This document shows, one piece after another, positions 53,624-60,972 of a DNA stretch of 64,000 bases. The notes beneath the pieces are model-generated. The model was given only the letters and a program-made list of their open reading frames with translations, had not been told where the DNA came from and did not search any database. The DNA is from Flavobacteriales bacterium (GTDB taxonomy: Bacteria > Bacteroidota > Bacteroidia > Flavobacteriales_F > PHOS-HE28). The first letter of the stretch is position 1. Each line of letters opens with the position of its first letter. The position numbers and the translations under genes were made by a program. The stretch covers positions 1,636,640 to 1,700,639 of the forward strand of contig CP129489.1 of NCBI GenBank assembly GCA_030584065.1, written 5' to 3'.

Positions 53624-54040
53624 ATGAAAGGCACCTTCCACCTCGCCTTCGCCACCACGGACCTGAAGCGCATGAAGGCCTTCTACGGCAAGTTCCTCGG
53701 CTTGAAGGAAGGGCGCAGCGCCAAGACCTGGGTCGATTACGACTTCTTCGGCCACCAACTCACCATCCAGGAGGTACCGGTGACCTACCGCACCGCGCGC
53801 ATATACAACCCCGAATCGAACGTGCCCAGCGACCACTGGGGCGTCGTGCTCTCCATGGCGGATTGGAAGAAGCTGCGCGACAAGCTCAAGAAGCTGGGCC
53901 ATCCCTTCCACATCGAACCGCGAACGGTGATGAAGGGGCAAGTGGGCGAGCAGGTGAGCATGTTCATCGAGGACCCCGATGGGCATGCGATCGAGTTCAA
54001 GGCGTTCGACGACGAAGACGACCTGTTCAGGAAGGCGTGA
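53624..54040 (+). CDS. VOC (glyoxalase/dioxygenase) family protein
   Basis: A 138-aa cytoplasmic protein with the two beta-alpha-beta-beta-beta motifs of the vicinal-oxygen-chelate fold. The start is HLAFATTDLKRMKAFYGKFL, with His at the first metal position, and the end is FIEDPDGHAIEFKAFDDEDD, with Glu at the last metal position. The ATG at 53624 is chosen because it precedes the first strand; the frame is open further upstream only through the terminator hairpin. The substrate cannot be told from sequence. It is a single gene, with its own possible promoter and no operon partner. Confidence 0.9.
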   Translation: MKGTFHLAFATTDLKRMKAFYGKFLGLKEGRSAKTWVDYDFFGHQLTIQEVPVTYRTARIYNPESNVPSDHWGVVLSMADWKKLRDKLKKLGHPFHIEPRTVMKGQVGEQVSMFIEDPDGHAIEFKAFDDEDDLFRKA

Positions 54041-54446
54041 ATGCGCGCAGGGCCATCGCCCTCTTCCTGCAGGGTACCGCACGGCCAGGCTATGGCCCCG
54101 CCATCAGGCTCCGTCACCGCCCGTTCGCCAACGGGATCATCCCTGAGGGCACCACCCTGCCTGCTTCCGCCTGGGGCATCCCCGCCCTGGATCACTCCGC
54201 CAGCACGGCATGATGGAGCTCCATCGCTGCGGTCCCGGAACCGCATCATCGCGTCCTGCGAAGCGTCCGGCGCAATCCTCCGGTCAGTCAAGGAGCGACC
54301 CAGGCTCAGGCCCGGGGCGAAACCTGAAGCCGGAAATCGAAGCGCTGAGCGACCAATGATGGCCGAGGAAGCCCGGGCAATCCTGAAAAGCCTGCAGACA
54401 CGGCTTCTCGCGCCACCTGGAATGTACCGCGGCATTGAGCCAGTGA
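54041..54446. other. Gap without a convincing gene
   Basis: About 400 bp after the VOC gene. The plus frame that remains open here has no coding character. The only small start-to-stop frame worth noting is 54356-54451 (31 codons, begins MMAEEARAILKSLQTRL), which ends in the first codons of the GldL-like frame. No repeat, RNA gene or promoter was recognised. Confidence 0.4.
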
Positions 54447-54695
54447 CTTAAGCAGCCGGCCCGGAACATCCTTGCCCTGCTGCTCGTCGGAACCGCCACC
54501 CTCACCTGCGGCGGCCTGTTCAAGACCCTGCACTGGCCCGGGGCCAATGCACAGCTCCTCCTCGGAGGTATGCTGCAGACAGCGATGGTGCTGGCGCTCA
54601 AGCTGGCCAAGGGCAACGACCCGAACTTCCAGCTCGATCGCTGGAACAAGACGCCTTGGGGAAGTCCGGCTCCGGCCGAACCGCTGATTCAATAG
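54447..54695 (+). CDS. Small GldL-like membrane protein with no normal start codon
   Basis: The frame from 54447 to the TAG at 54693-54695 encodes about 82 residues. It has two hydrophobic segments (LALLLVGTATLTCGGLF and LLLGGMLQTAMVLALKL) around KTLHWPGAN, the hallmark of the GldL-like small proteins that occur widely in Bacteroidota. The end is a polar tail. The frame is closed by TGA at 54444-54446, and the expected start position reads CTTAAGCAG where ATGAAGCAG would be natural; no ATG, GTG or TTG lies before the first helix. Either an unusual start is used, or the gene has lost its start and is decaying. It overlaps the convergent MORN-type gene by 7 bp. Confidence 0.6.
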   Translation, partial: LKQPARNILALLLVGTATLTCGGLFKTLHWPGANAQLLLGGMLQTAMVLALKLAKGNDPNFQLDRWNKTPWGSPAPAEPLIQ

Positions 54696-55090
54696 GAGCG
54701 CATGGCCACCAGGGCACCCTGCTCATCGTATTGCTCGCCGCGCAGGATGACGCCATCTGCGCAGGTCAAGCGACCAAGGACGTTATTGTCGTGGCCGCGG
54801 AACTCCCATACACCCTGACGCTGCCCATTGCTGAAGCCGGCCCGGGCCAGCAGCGCACCGGTATCGCTGAACTGCTTCCACACCCCATCACGGCGCCCCT
54901 TGCGGAAGCAGCCCATCTCTTTCACCCGGCCGTTCTCATGATAGGTGATGAAATGGATGCGGTCACCCTCTTGGTAGCGGGTCGCCTTCAACGTGCCATC
55001 GGGCCAGCGCTCCTGGCCGAGCAGCTCAGGCGACTGGGCAAGGCACAGGCTGGCAATCAGCAGCGCGGACAGAAGAAGAAAGTGGCGCAT
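54689..55090 (-). CDS. Secreted MORN-variant repeat protein (YwqK-like)
   Basis: A 133-aa protein with a signal peptide (FLLLSALLIASLCLAQ) from the ATG at 55090. The frame stays open to 55141, but that would place the start upstream of the promoter. The mature part has MORN-variant repeats (GTLKATRYQEGDRIHFITYH; NGRVKEMGCFRKGRRDGVWK; NGQRQGVWEF). Such repeats form beta-hairpin strips, and the function of short secreted forms is unknown. The upstream region has a perfect TACCTTTG box and a 17-bp palindrome. It converges on and overlaps the GldL-like frame. Confidence 0.85.
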   Translation of the reverse strand: MRHFLLLSALLIASLCLAQSPELLGQERWPDGTLKATRYQEGDRIHFITYHENGRVKEMGCFRKGRRDGVWKQFSDTGALLARAGFSNGQRQGVWEFRGHDNNVLGRLTCADGVILRGEQYDEQGALVAMRSY

Positions 55091-55130
55091 TTCTCCGGGT
55101 TCAGGTTCCCTTGGTACGCCCAAAGGTAGC

Positions 55131-55138
55131 CTAATGTT
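55131..55138 (-). promoter_or_regulatory. Perfect Bacteroidota -7 box (TACCTTTG) of the MORN gene
   Basis: Reads TACCTTTG on the minus strand, a full match to TAnnTTTG, 40 nt before the start at 55090. No TTG was seen 20 nt upstream; that area is occupied by the 55141-55157 palindrome. Confidence 0.55.
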
Positions 55139-55140
55139 CA

Positions 55141-55157
55141 CCCATGTTTAACATGGG
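55141..55157. promoter_or_regulatory. 17-bp palindrome CCCATGTTTAACATGGG, operator candidate
   Basis: CCCATGTT-T-AACATGGG is a perfect inverted repeat with 8-bp arms, lying directly upstream of the -7 box of the MORN gene and covering its -33 region. The next gene upstream on the same strand encodes an XRE/S24 repressor, a class that binds such operators. The remaining sequence to 55317 shows nothing else. Confidence 0.5.
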
Positions 55158-55317
55158 CTTTACATTGAGCGAACCGGTCGGTGTTCGTCCACGGGCCCTG
55201 CCGGTCGGTCATCCGGCGCCCACCACCTCACCGCTAGAGGAAGCCCGTGCCACCGCTCCCACCCCCGAACCCAGCGGGCATGCGGGCCATGAACGGCCGC
55301 TCGCGCGGCGCCTCTCC

Positions 55318-56145
55318 TCAGAACGCCAATCTCCCCTGCTGCTCCATGGCCAGGCGCAGCTGCCCCACCTCCTTGCGCAGCTCCACCACGCTGCGGGCCA
55401 GTTCGTCGCGGCTCATGTTGGGCTCGGGCAGCTCGGCGCTGATGAAGTGCACGAACTTCCAGATCTCGAGCACATTGGTCACGGGCACTTCATAGGGCGC
55501 ATAGAGCGGGTTGGTGCTGCAGAGCAGCAGGCTGCCCTTCTCCTTCAGCTGGTTGTACACCACCTTGAAGACGATTCCATCGTCCTTGGTGACCACGACG
55601 TAGGGCTGGCCGTCGCGGATCGTCTGCCAGTTCTGCACGTACTCGCCGGTCACCCACGAACCATCGGCCACGGGCGGCATGCTATCGCCGCTGATCTGGA
55701 AGGTGCGGTACTTGCGGTCCTTCGCGAGGAAGGGCATCTGGAAGGTGGGCAGGATGCTGATGTACTCCGGGTCAGCGTAGCCCAGCGCGTAGCCGGCCTT
55801 GGCCTTCTCGGGCACCAGCTCCACATTCTCCCGGTCCTGCTTGTCCACCGTGGTCGCCAGCACGCGCAGGCGCCGGCCGCTCAGATCGATGTCGCCGCCG
55901 CGCTCCAGGATTCCGAGCTGGCTCTCGCTGAGCTGGGTGAGGTCGTCGCGCAGCAGCTTGTCGATGCTCACCTTGTAGTACTCGCTGAGCCGCACCAGCA
56001 GGTCGAAGCTGGGCTCGGCGCTGCCGTTCTCATAGCCGCTGTAGCTCGACCGCTTCACGTCGAGGGCGATGGCCACTTCCTCCTGCGAGCGGCCGCGACG
56101 GGTGCGCAGGAGCTTGATGTTGCTTCCGAAGACTGCGTTTGCCAT
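55318..56145 (-). CDS. XRE-family transcriptional regulator with S24 (LexA/CI-type) peptidase domain
   Basis: A 275-aa repressor. The N-terminal helix-turn-helix spans residues about 6-65 (NIKLLRTRRGRSQEEVAIAL; SSYSGYENGSAEPSFDLLVR). The C-terminal S24 domain has the Ser155 nucleophile in ISGDSMPP and Lys194 in IVFKVVYN as the likely Ser/Lys dyad. A linker Ala117-Gly118 bond (KAKAGYALGY) fits the self-cleavage site of LexA/CI proteins. It could therefore be a stress-sensitive repressor inactivated by RecA-stimulated cleavage, although many Bacteroidota members of this group have no known inducer. A short C-terminal coiled coil follows. Its target may be the palindrome at 55141. Confidence 0.92.
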   Translation of the reverse strand: MANAVFGSNIKLLRTRRGRSQEEVAIALDVKRSSYSGYENGSAEPSFDLLVRLSEYYKVSIDKLLRDDLTQLSESQLGILERGGDIDLSGRRLRVLATTVDKQDRENVELVPEKAKAGYALGYADPEYISILPTFQMPFLAKDRKYRTFQISGDSMPPVADGSWVTGEYVQNWQTIRDGQPYVVVTKDDGIVFKVVYNQLKEKGSLLLCSTNPLYAPYEVPVTNVLEIWKFVHFISAELPEPNMSRDELARSVVELRKEVGQLRLAMEQQGRLAF

Positions 56146-56214
56146 TGGAGTGACGGGGTTGAAGGTTGGAGGTTGGGGCGGTTGAGCGTTGTTCAGTGGC
56201 AGGTTGAAGGTTGG

Positions 56215-56778
56215 CTAGGATTCGCCGGGCTTGAAGCCAATGGCCCTGCGCGATTGCTCCGTGCCGGAAACCATGGCGGTCAGGTGGTTGAAGAGGGCTT
56301 GGATCTCCTCGTCGTGGCCGCTCACGCGCTCTTCCAATGCCTCCAGCCTCCGCAAGAGATCCTGCTGGGCAAGGAGGACCTCCCGCATGCGTGCGAAGAC
56401 TCGGATGACATGGATACTGACTTGAATGGCCTGTTCACTGCCAAGTACGCTGGACAGCATGGCCACGCCCTGCTCGGTGAAAACCAAGGGAGCATAGCGC
56501 ACCCCGCCCCAGCTTGAGGTGCCAGATCGGCTCCTCAAGATCTCGTTCTCCTCTTTGGAGAGTTCGAACATGAAATCCTCTGGGAAACGGGACAGGTTGC
56601 GCCGCACCTGCCGCTTGAGCTGCTTGGTCTCCACGCCGTAGAGCTCGGCCAAGTCCCGGTCCAGCATCACTTTGCGGCCACGGATATCATGGATGCGGCC
56701 CGTGATGGCCTCGTCGGCCGGTGGAGCAAGACCATAGCCGGCCCGCGGCTCCATTGCCAGGGTATCCGTCAGCGGCAT
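56215..56778 (-). CDS. ORF6N domain-containing protein
   Basis: A 187-aa protein. The N-terminal ORF6N domain (IHDIRGRKVMLDRDLAELYG; then LKRQVRRNLSRFPEDFMFEL) spans about residues 25-110 and includes VFTEQGVAMLSSVL. It is followed by a helical, coiled-coil C-terminus (LRRLEALEERVSGHDEEI). ORF6N proteins are DNA-binding-like and common in phages and on bacterial chromosomes; their function is unclear. The ATG at 56778 is preferred over a GTG at 56790 because a TATACTTG box ends 4 nt before the GTG and 16 nt before the ATG. It sits between an XRE/S24 repressor and a helicase with no other phage genes. Confidence 0.88.
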   Translation of the reverse strand: MPLTDTLAMEPRAGYGLAPPADEAITGRIHDIRGRKVMLDRDLAELYGVETKQLKRQVRRNLSRFPEDFMFELSKEENEILRSRSGTSSWGGVRYAPLVFTEQGVAMLSSVLGSEQAIQVSIHVIRVFARMREVLLAQQDLLRRLEALEERVSGHDEEIQALFNHLTAMVSGTEQSRRAIGFKPGES

Positions 56779-56794
56779 GACCGTTTCCACGGCA

Positions 56795-56824
56795 CAAGTA
56801 TATGGCCGTTTTCCCAGAATCCAA
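56795..56824 (-). promoter_or_regulatory. Putative promoter of the ORF6N gene (TTG, 19 nt, TATACTTG)
   Basis: On the minus strand TTG (56824-56822) is followed after 19 nt by TATACTTG (56802-56795), 5 of 6 with TAnnTTTG, and the ATG at 56778 comes 16 nt later. It is one of the few boxes in the window with both elements. Confidence 0.45.
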
Positions 56825-56878
56825 CCGACGGATATTCCGTCAACCGGTTCTTGTTGATGGAGACGGGCTGGGAATCCC

Positions 56879-59266
56879 TCAGCCTTCAGCAGCCTCCCGC
56901 TTCACCCACGCCTGCACCATCCTCAGCTGCCCGTAACCGAAGCGCCCCTCAAAGTAGCCCGCCGCCTCATTCAGTCCCTTGGAAGGATTCTCGCGCATCC
57001 AATCGGCGATGAGGTCGCGCTCCGAATCGGGCATCAGGCCCTCGATCCCGATTTCACCTTCAGCGATGCCGCGTGCGATATGCCCCTCGATGGTGCTCTT
57101 CGCCATCTGCCTCTTCTGCGCGATCTGCTCCAGCGTGAGGCCCTCCTTCACCAAGACGTAGGTGGTGGCGTAGGTGGCACCCTTAGCGGGTCGACCCTGT
57201 GATTCGATGCCCGTATCCTCACCAGGAGCAGCGTCATCCGTCTTGCGCTTGCGCCGCTTTCCCGTCTTGCCCTTGGGCCGGTGCTCCTCAGCCCAGGCAC
57301 GCGCCTCGCCCACCATGGCGGCGCGCTTCGCGGCCAGGCCCTGCTCGATCGCCTTCTGCCGCTGAATCTCCTCGCCGCTGAGGATGCAGCGCGTGATGTA
57401 GCCCACCTTGGCGATGGTGGCGATGCGCTTCATCAGCATGCCGTCGATCTCCTTCAGCGCATTGGTGTACTCCTTCGTTCGGCTCAGCAGCTCAGCCTGC
57501 GCCATGTGCCGGAAAAGGGCCTTCATCTGCGCCTGCAGCAGGTCGCCGTAGTAGGCGCCGCCCTTCTCGATGCGCACCAGCAGCTCATCGCGCTTGTCCT
57601 CGAAGAGCAACCGCATGAGCTGGCCCTGGAACTTGCGCGTGTTCTCCTCCTCGCCCCGCAGGGTGTCGCGCAGCACCTGCAGCGCGGTCTTCATGCTTTC
57701 CTCCTCGAACTGGGCGGTCTCCGGGTGGTCCTTCTGGGTCCACTCCACCTTGCGCAGCAGCTCGCTGAGGTCGAAGGTGCTTGTGAGCAGCTGCTGCAGG
57801 TACTCGCGCTGCTTCGCCTTCAGCTGGTCCGGCAAAGGCTCCTGCTGCTCGCCCCGCTGGGTGAAGGCCACCACATCCTTGTCGCTGCTCACCACCGAGG
57901 GGTCGATGCGCGTGCGCAGTATCAGCCCGTCGAGGGATCGCAGGCGCGATAGCGCCACGTACACCTGTCCCGGCGCGAAGGCCTGCCCCACGTCGATGAT
58001 GGCCCTGCTGAAGGTGAGGCCCTGGCTCTTGTGCACCGTGATGGCCCAAGCGAGCTTGATGGGGTATTGCTCGAAGGTGCCCAGCACCTCCTCTTCCTGC
58101 TCCTTCGTGGCCGCGTTCACCACGTAGCGCTTGTTCTCCCAGGTCTCCCGCTTGAGCTTGTAGGTTGTGGGGGAGAGCGCATCCCCCACCCCATCGTACA
58201 TGCGCACGGTGATGCCATCGTCATCAAGCTGCTCCACGCGCGCCAGCTTGCCGTTGAAGTACATCCTGTCCGGATCGTTCTTCACGAACATGATCTGCGC
58301 GCCCGCCTTGAGCTCGATGCGCTCCAGGACCGGGTACATGCTCTGCGGGAATTCGCCTTCGATGCTGGCCTCGTAGGCGTGGGCCTTGCCCGTCAGCTGG
58401 GCCAGCGCCTGCTGGTTGATCTCGTCGGCCTTGTAGTTGTGCGTGGTGAGGGTGATGACGCCCGCGCTGTCGGCCTGGCTGATGGCGGGGCGGTAGTGCG
58501 CGTTCAGCTCAGCCACATCCTGGGGCTGCACCCGGTTGTCGCGCAGGTTGTTGAGGATGCGGATGAAGCGGTCGTCCTGCTGGCGGAAGATGCGGTCGAG
58601 CTCGATGTGCGCGTAGCCATGCTGCTTCAGCACCAGGCTCTCGAAGAAATGCATGCTCGCGTAGTACCGCTGCATCACCCGCCACTCGTCGTCCTTCACC
58701 ACGGGCGGCAGCTGGTACAGGTCGCCGATGAGCAGCACCTGCGCGCCGCCGAAGCTCTCGCGGCGGTTCTGGCGCACGGCGCGCATGCGGAAGTCGATGG
58801 CGTCGAGCACATCGGCCCGGAGCATGCTCACCTCGTCGATGATGAGCAGGTCCACCTCGCGCAGCACGTTCCGCCGCAGCGCGTTGAGGGGGTGCCGGCG
58901 CGTGAGCGTATCCTGGTCGTGGTAGGCGCCTTCGGGGATGTCCAACGGCCGTTGCTTCTCGGGCAGGAAGGCCCCGAAGGGCAGCAGGAACTGGCTGTGG
59001 ATGGTGACCCCTTTCGCATTGAGCGCCGCGATGCCCGTGGGCGCCAGGATTACGTAGCGCTTGTGGGTGCTGGCGGCCAGCTTGTGCAGGAAGGTGGTCT
59101 TTCCGGTGCCCGCCTTTCCGGTGAGGAAGACGTGGCGATTGGTGCTGTTGACGAAGCGCGCGGCCAAGGCGGCCATCTCGGTCTCGATGTGAGCTTCGTG
59201 GGGAACAGCGATCTGTGGCTTCACGTGGCGAAGTACGGAAGCGCTCTCTTCATGCGGTGCGTGCAT
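56879..59266 (-). CDS. PIF1/RecD2-like helicase with C-terminal helix-turn-helix
   Basis: A 795-aa ATP-dependent DNA helicase. The Walker A motif is FLTGKAGTGKTTFLHKLA (residues about 46-63), and Walker B is DLLIIDEVSML. Further SF1 motifs are LLIGDLYQLPPVVKD and, near residue 410, WAITVHKSQGLTFSRAIIDV with the following QVYVALSRLRSLDGL. After about residue 480 comes a long charged helical region with a Lys/Arg-rich linker (KGKTGKRRKRK). The C-terminus (about 690-760, LVKEGLTLEQIAQKRQMAKS) is a helix-turn-helix of the type often found on Bacteroidota PIF1-like helicases. It probably acts in replication or repair. The start at 59266 is an ATG; no better one is seen nearby. Confidence 0.92.
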   Translation of the reverse strand: MHAPHEESASVLRHVKPQIAVPHEAHIETEMAALAARFVNSTNRHVFLTGKAGTGKTTFLHKLAASTHKRYVILAPTGIAALNAKGVTIHSQFLLPFGAFLPEKQRPLDIPEGAYHDQDTLTRRHPLNALRRNVLREVDLLIIDEVSMLRADVLDAIDFRMRAVRQNRRESFGGAQVLLIGDLYQLPPVVKDDEWRVMQRYYASMHFFESLVLKQHGYAHIELDRIFRQQDDRFIRILNNLRDNRVQPQDVAELNAHYRPAISQADSAGVITLTTHNYKADEINQQALAQLTGKAHAYEASIEGEFPQSMYPVLERIELKAGAQIMFVKNDPDRMYFNGKLARVEQLDDDGITVRMYDGVGDALSPTTYKLKRETWENKRYVVNAATKEQEEEVLGTFEQYPIKLAWAITVHKSQGLTFSRAIIDVGQAFAPGQVYVALSRLRSLDGLILRTRIDPSVVSSDKDVVAFTQRGEQQEPLPDQLKAKQREYLQQLLTSTFDLSELLRKVEWTQKDHPETAQFEEESMKTALQVLRDTLRGEEENTRKFQGQLMRLLFEDKRDELLVRIEKGGAYYGDLLQAQMKALFRHMAQAELLSRTKEYTNALKEIDGMLMKRIATIAKVGYITRCILSGEEIQRQKAIEQGLAAKRAAMVGEARAWAEEHRPKGKTGKRRKRKTDDAAPGEDTGIESQGRPAKGATYATTYVLVKEGLTLEQIAQKRQMAKSTIEGHIARGIAEGEIGIEGLMPDSERDLIADWMRENPSKGLNEAAGYFEGRFGYGQLRMVQAWVKREAAEG

Positions 59267-59371
59267 GCTTCATGGCTGAACGGAACGGCTCCGGCTGTCA
59301 CTGACGGAAACCCCGTCACCCGGCACGGCTGCAATGTAATCGCGCTCACCATCCGTCGCACCTCCTTGCCC

Positions 59372-59379
59372 GACCTTCG
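59372..59379 (+). promoter_or_regulatory. Putative -7 box (GACCTTCG) of ytxJ
   Basis: GACCTTCG lies 6 nt before the ATG at 59386 in the divergent region with the helicase gene. It matches the TAccTTCG pattern seen at other starts, with one further mismatch. Confidence 0.25.
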
Positions 59380-59385
59380 CGCCGC

Positions 59386-59742
59386 ATGAATTGGACCGCC
59401 CTTACCGACGAGGCGCAGCTCGACGCCATCGACCAGCAATCCGCCGAGCGACCGGTGCTCATCTTCAAGCACAGCACGCGATGCAGCATCAGCAGCGCCG
59501 CGCTGAACCGCCTAGAGAGCGCATGGGGCGCAGCTGACGAAGACTTGGGCGCCATCTACCTGCTCGACCTCATCCGCCATCGCGGCATCTCGAATGCCAT
59601 CGCCGACCGCTACGGGGTGCAGCACGAATCGCCGCAGGTGCTGGTGATCCGCCATGGTCGCTGCGTCCACCATGCCTCGCACTTCGGCATCACCTGCGCC
59701 GGAAGCAAGGAAGCCCTGCATACGGCAGGGCTTCCGGCATAG
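59386..59742 (+). CDS. ytxJ: YtxJ-type monothiol bacilliredoxin
   Basis: A 118-aa cytoplasmic thioredoxin-fold protein. The single active-site cysteine, Cys33, sits in FKHSTRCSISSAAL, the YtxJ motif. Later family features are YLLDLIRHRGISNAIADRYG and the cis-Pro of HESPQVLVI. YtxJ proteins are thought to remove bacillithiol from oxidised protein thiols, which implies that this organism makes bacillithiol. It is a single gene, divergent from the helicase and convergent with the propeller gene; a perfect hairpin covers the last codons. Confidence 0.93.
   Translation: MNWTALTDEAQLDAIDQQSAERPVLIFKHSTRCSISSAALNRLESAWGAADEDLGAIYLLDLIRHRGISNAIADRYGVQHESPQVLVIRHGRCVHHASHFGITCAGSKEALHTAGLPA
59709..59735. 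terminator. Perfect 11-bp hairpin between convergent genes (bidirectional terminator candidate)
   Basis: GGAAGCCCTGC-ATACG-GCAGGGCTTCC is an uninterrupted 11-bp stem with a 5-nt loop. It lies inside the last codons of ytxJ, 20 bp before the end of the converging gene at 59755. There is no T-run on either side, so it may rely on stem strength or block readthrough in both directions. Confidence 0.55.
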
Positions 59743-59754
59743 GGTCGTGCACCG

Positions 59755-60972
59755 CTACCGCTCCACCGCGAAGCGAACGGCCTCATCGCCGATGCGCATC
59801 ACGTAGAGCCCAGCCTTCAGCACGGAGACATCGAATCGCAGCCGCTGACCGGACACCCGCTCCGTGAGCACCGCACGCCCACTGGCATCGAGCACCTCGG
59901 CTGGCGCATTCACCTCAGGCGCCTCCAGCGCCACCTCGACCATCGTGCTCGCAGGGTTCGGGAAGAGCCGGAAGCGACCCGCAGTGCGCTCATCGATGCC
60001 GATGGTGATGTTGCTGATGCGCGTGAGACCCGTGCTGGTGGCCACCCAGATGCTGTTGCTCGCATCCTTGGCCAGACGGCGCACGTTCGGCCCCGCGAGG
60101 CCATCGGGCTCCTCGTACTGGCTCCAGGCGCCGTTGGCGTACACGCTCACCCCGCCCACCGTCACCAGGTAGTCCACATACACACCGGCCCAGATGCGGC
60201 CCGCATTGTCCACCAGCATGTCGGTGATGGGATTCAGCTCATCGGGCGGCGGCAGGATGAAGACATGCTCATGGTCAGCGCTGTGCACGTTGGAGGCATC
60301 CAGCACGGAGACGCCCTCGGCGGTGCCCACCCATTTGCTCTGCTGCGCATCCACGGCAATGCTGCGGATGCGGTTGCTCAAGAGCCCGTCCGCCATTGTG
60401 ATGGCCGTGAAGGCACTACCGTTGTACACGATCACGCCGCCCAGGCCGCCGCCTAGGAGCACATCGCCATTGCTGGCGAAGGCCACGTGCGTGGCGCCGC
60501 CGAAGGGGATATCCGGTGAGCCGAAGGCCGTGAAGTCGCCGGCGCCGGTGCGCCGGGTGGCGCCGTTGATGGTGGCGAACCAGATGTCGTTGTTGGGCGC
60601 CTGCTTGATGTTCTTGACCTCGTTGTCGCCAAGGCCATCGGCGGTGGTGAAGGCGGTCCACGACGATCCATCGTAGCGGCTCGCCCCGAAGTCGGTGCCG
60701 GCCCAGACATCGCCGTTGCTCATCACGGCGATGGCGTACACATCATCATTCACCAGGCCAGGACTGGTGGCCGCCGTGTAGGTGGTGAAGGTGCTTCCGT
60801 TGAAGCTCACCACGCCGGCGCCGGTCGCGAGCCAGATGGTGCCATTCGGCGCCACCGCCACATCGCGCAGGTCATCCGTGGGCAGGCCCTCGGCCATGCG
60901 CCACGTGGTGAAGGTCTGGGCTTCGGCGGAGAGCAGCCCGGCGAAGGCAAGCAGGGCGAGGAACTGTTTCAT
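59755..60972 (-). CDS. Secreted two-component-regulator-type propeller protein with type A T9SS domain
   Basis: A 405-aa exported protein. The signal peptide is LALLAFAGLLSAEAQ. Residues about 20-320 form repeats of the Reg_prop class (TIWLATGAGVVSFNGSTFTT; DVWAGTDFGASRYDGSSWTA; DIWFATINGATRR), folding as a beta-propeller but without the kinase usually attached. The C-terminus (about 330-405, FRLFPNPASTMVEVALEAPE, LKAGLYVMRIG) is a type A sorting domain. The ATG overlaps the stop of the upstream CotH gene (ATGA), so it is the last gene of a coupled trio of secreted proteins. Confidence 0.9.
   Translation of the reverse strand: MKQFLALLAFAGLLSAEAQTFTTWRMAEGLPTDDLRDVAVAPNGTIWLATGAGVVSFNGSTFTTYTAATSPGLVNDDVYAIAVMSNGDVWAGTDFGASRYDGSSWTAFTTADGLGDNEVKNIKQAPNNDIWFATINGATRRTGAGDFTAFGSPDIPFGGATHVAFASNGDVLLGGGLGGVIVYNGSAFTAITMADGLLSNRIRSIAVDAQQSKWVGTAEGVSVLDASNVHSADHEHVFILPPPDELNPITDMLVDNAGRIWAGVYVDYLVTVGGVSVYANGAWSQYEEPDGLAGPNVRRLAKDASNSIWVATSTGLTRISNITIGIDERTAGRFRLFPNPASTMVEVALEAPEVNAPAEVLDASGRAVLTERVSGQRLRFDVSVLKAGLYVMRIGDEAVRFAVER

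Noticed and set aside
54041-54451. 136-codon plus-strand frame after the VOC gene
   Set aside because: No domain, low-complexity Arg/Pro/Ser composition and no start context. Treated as non-coding.
55318-59266. Prophage remnant suggested by the XRE/S24, ORF6N and helicase genes
   Set aside because: No integrase, capsid, portal or attachment-site repeats are seen. All three families are common as chromosomal genes in Bacteroidota, and GC content does not differ from neighbours.
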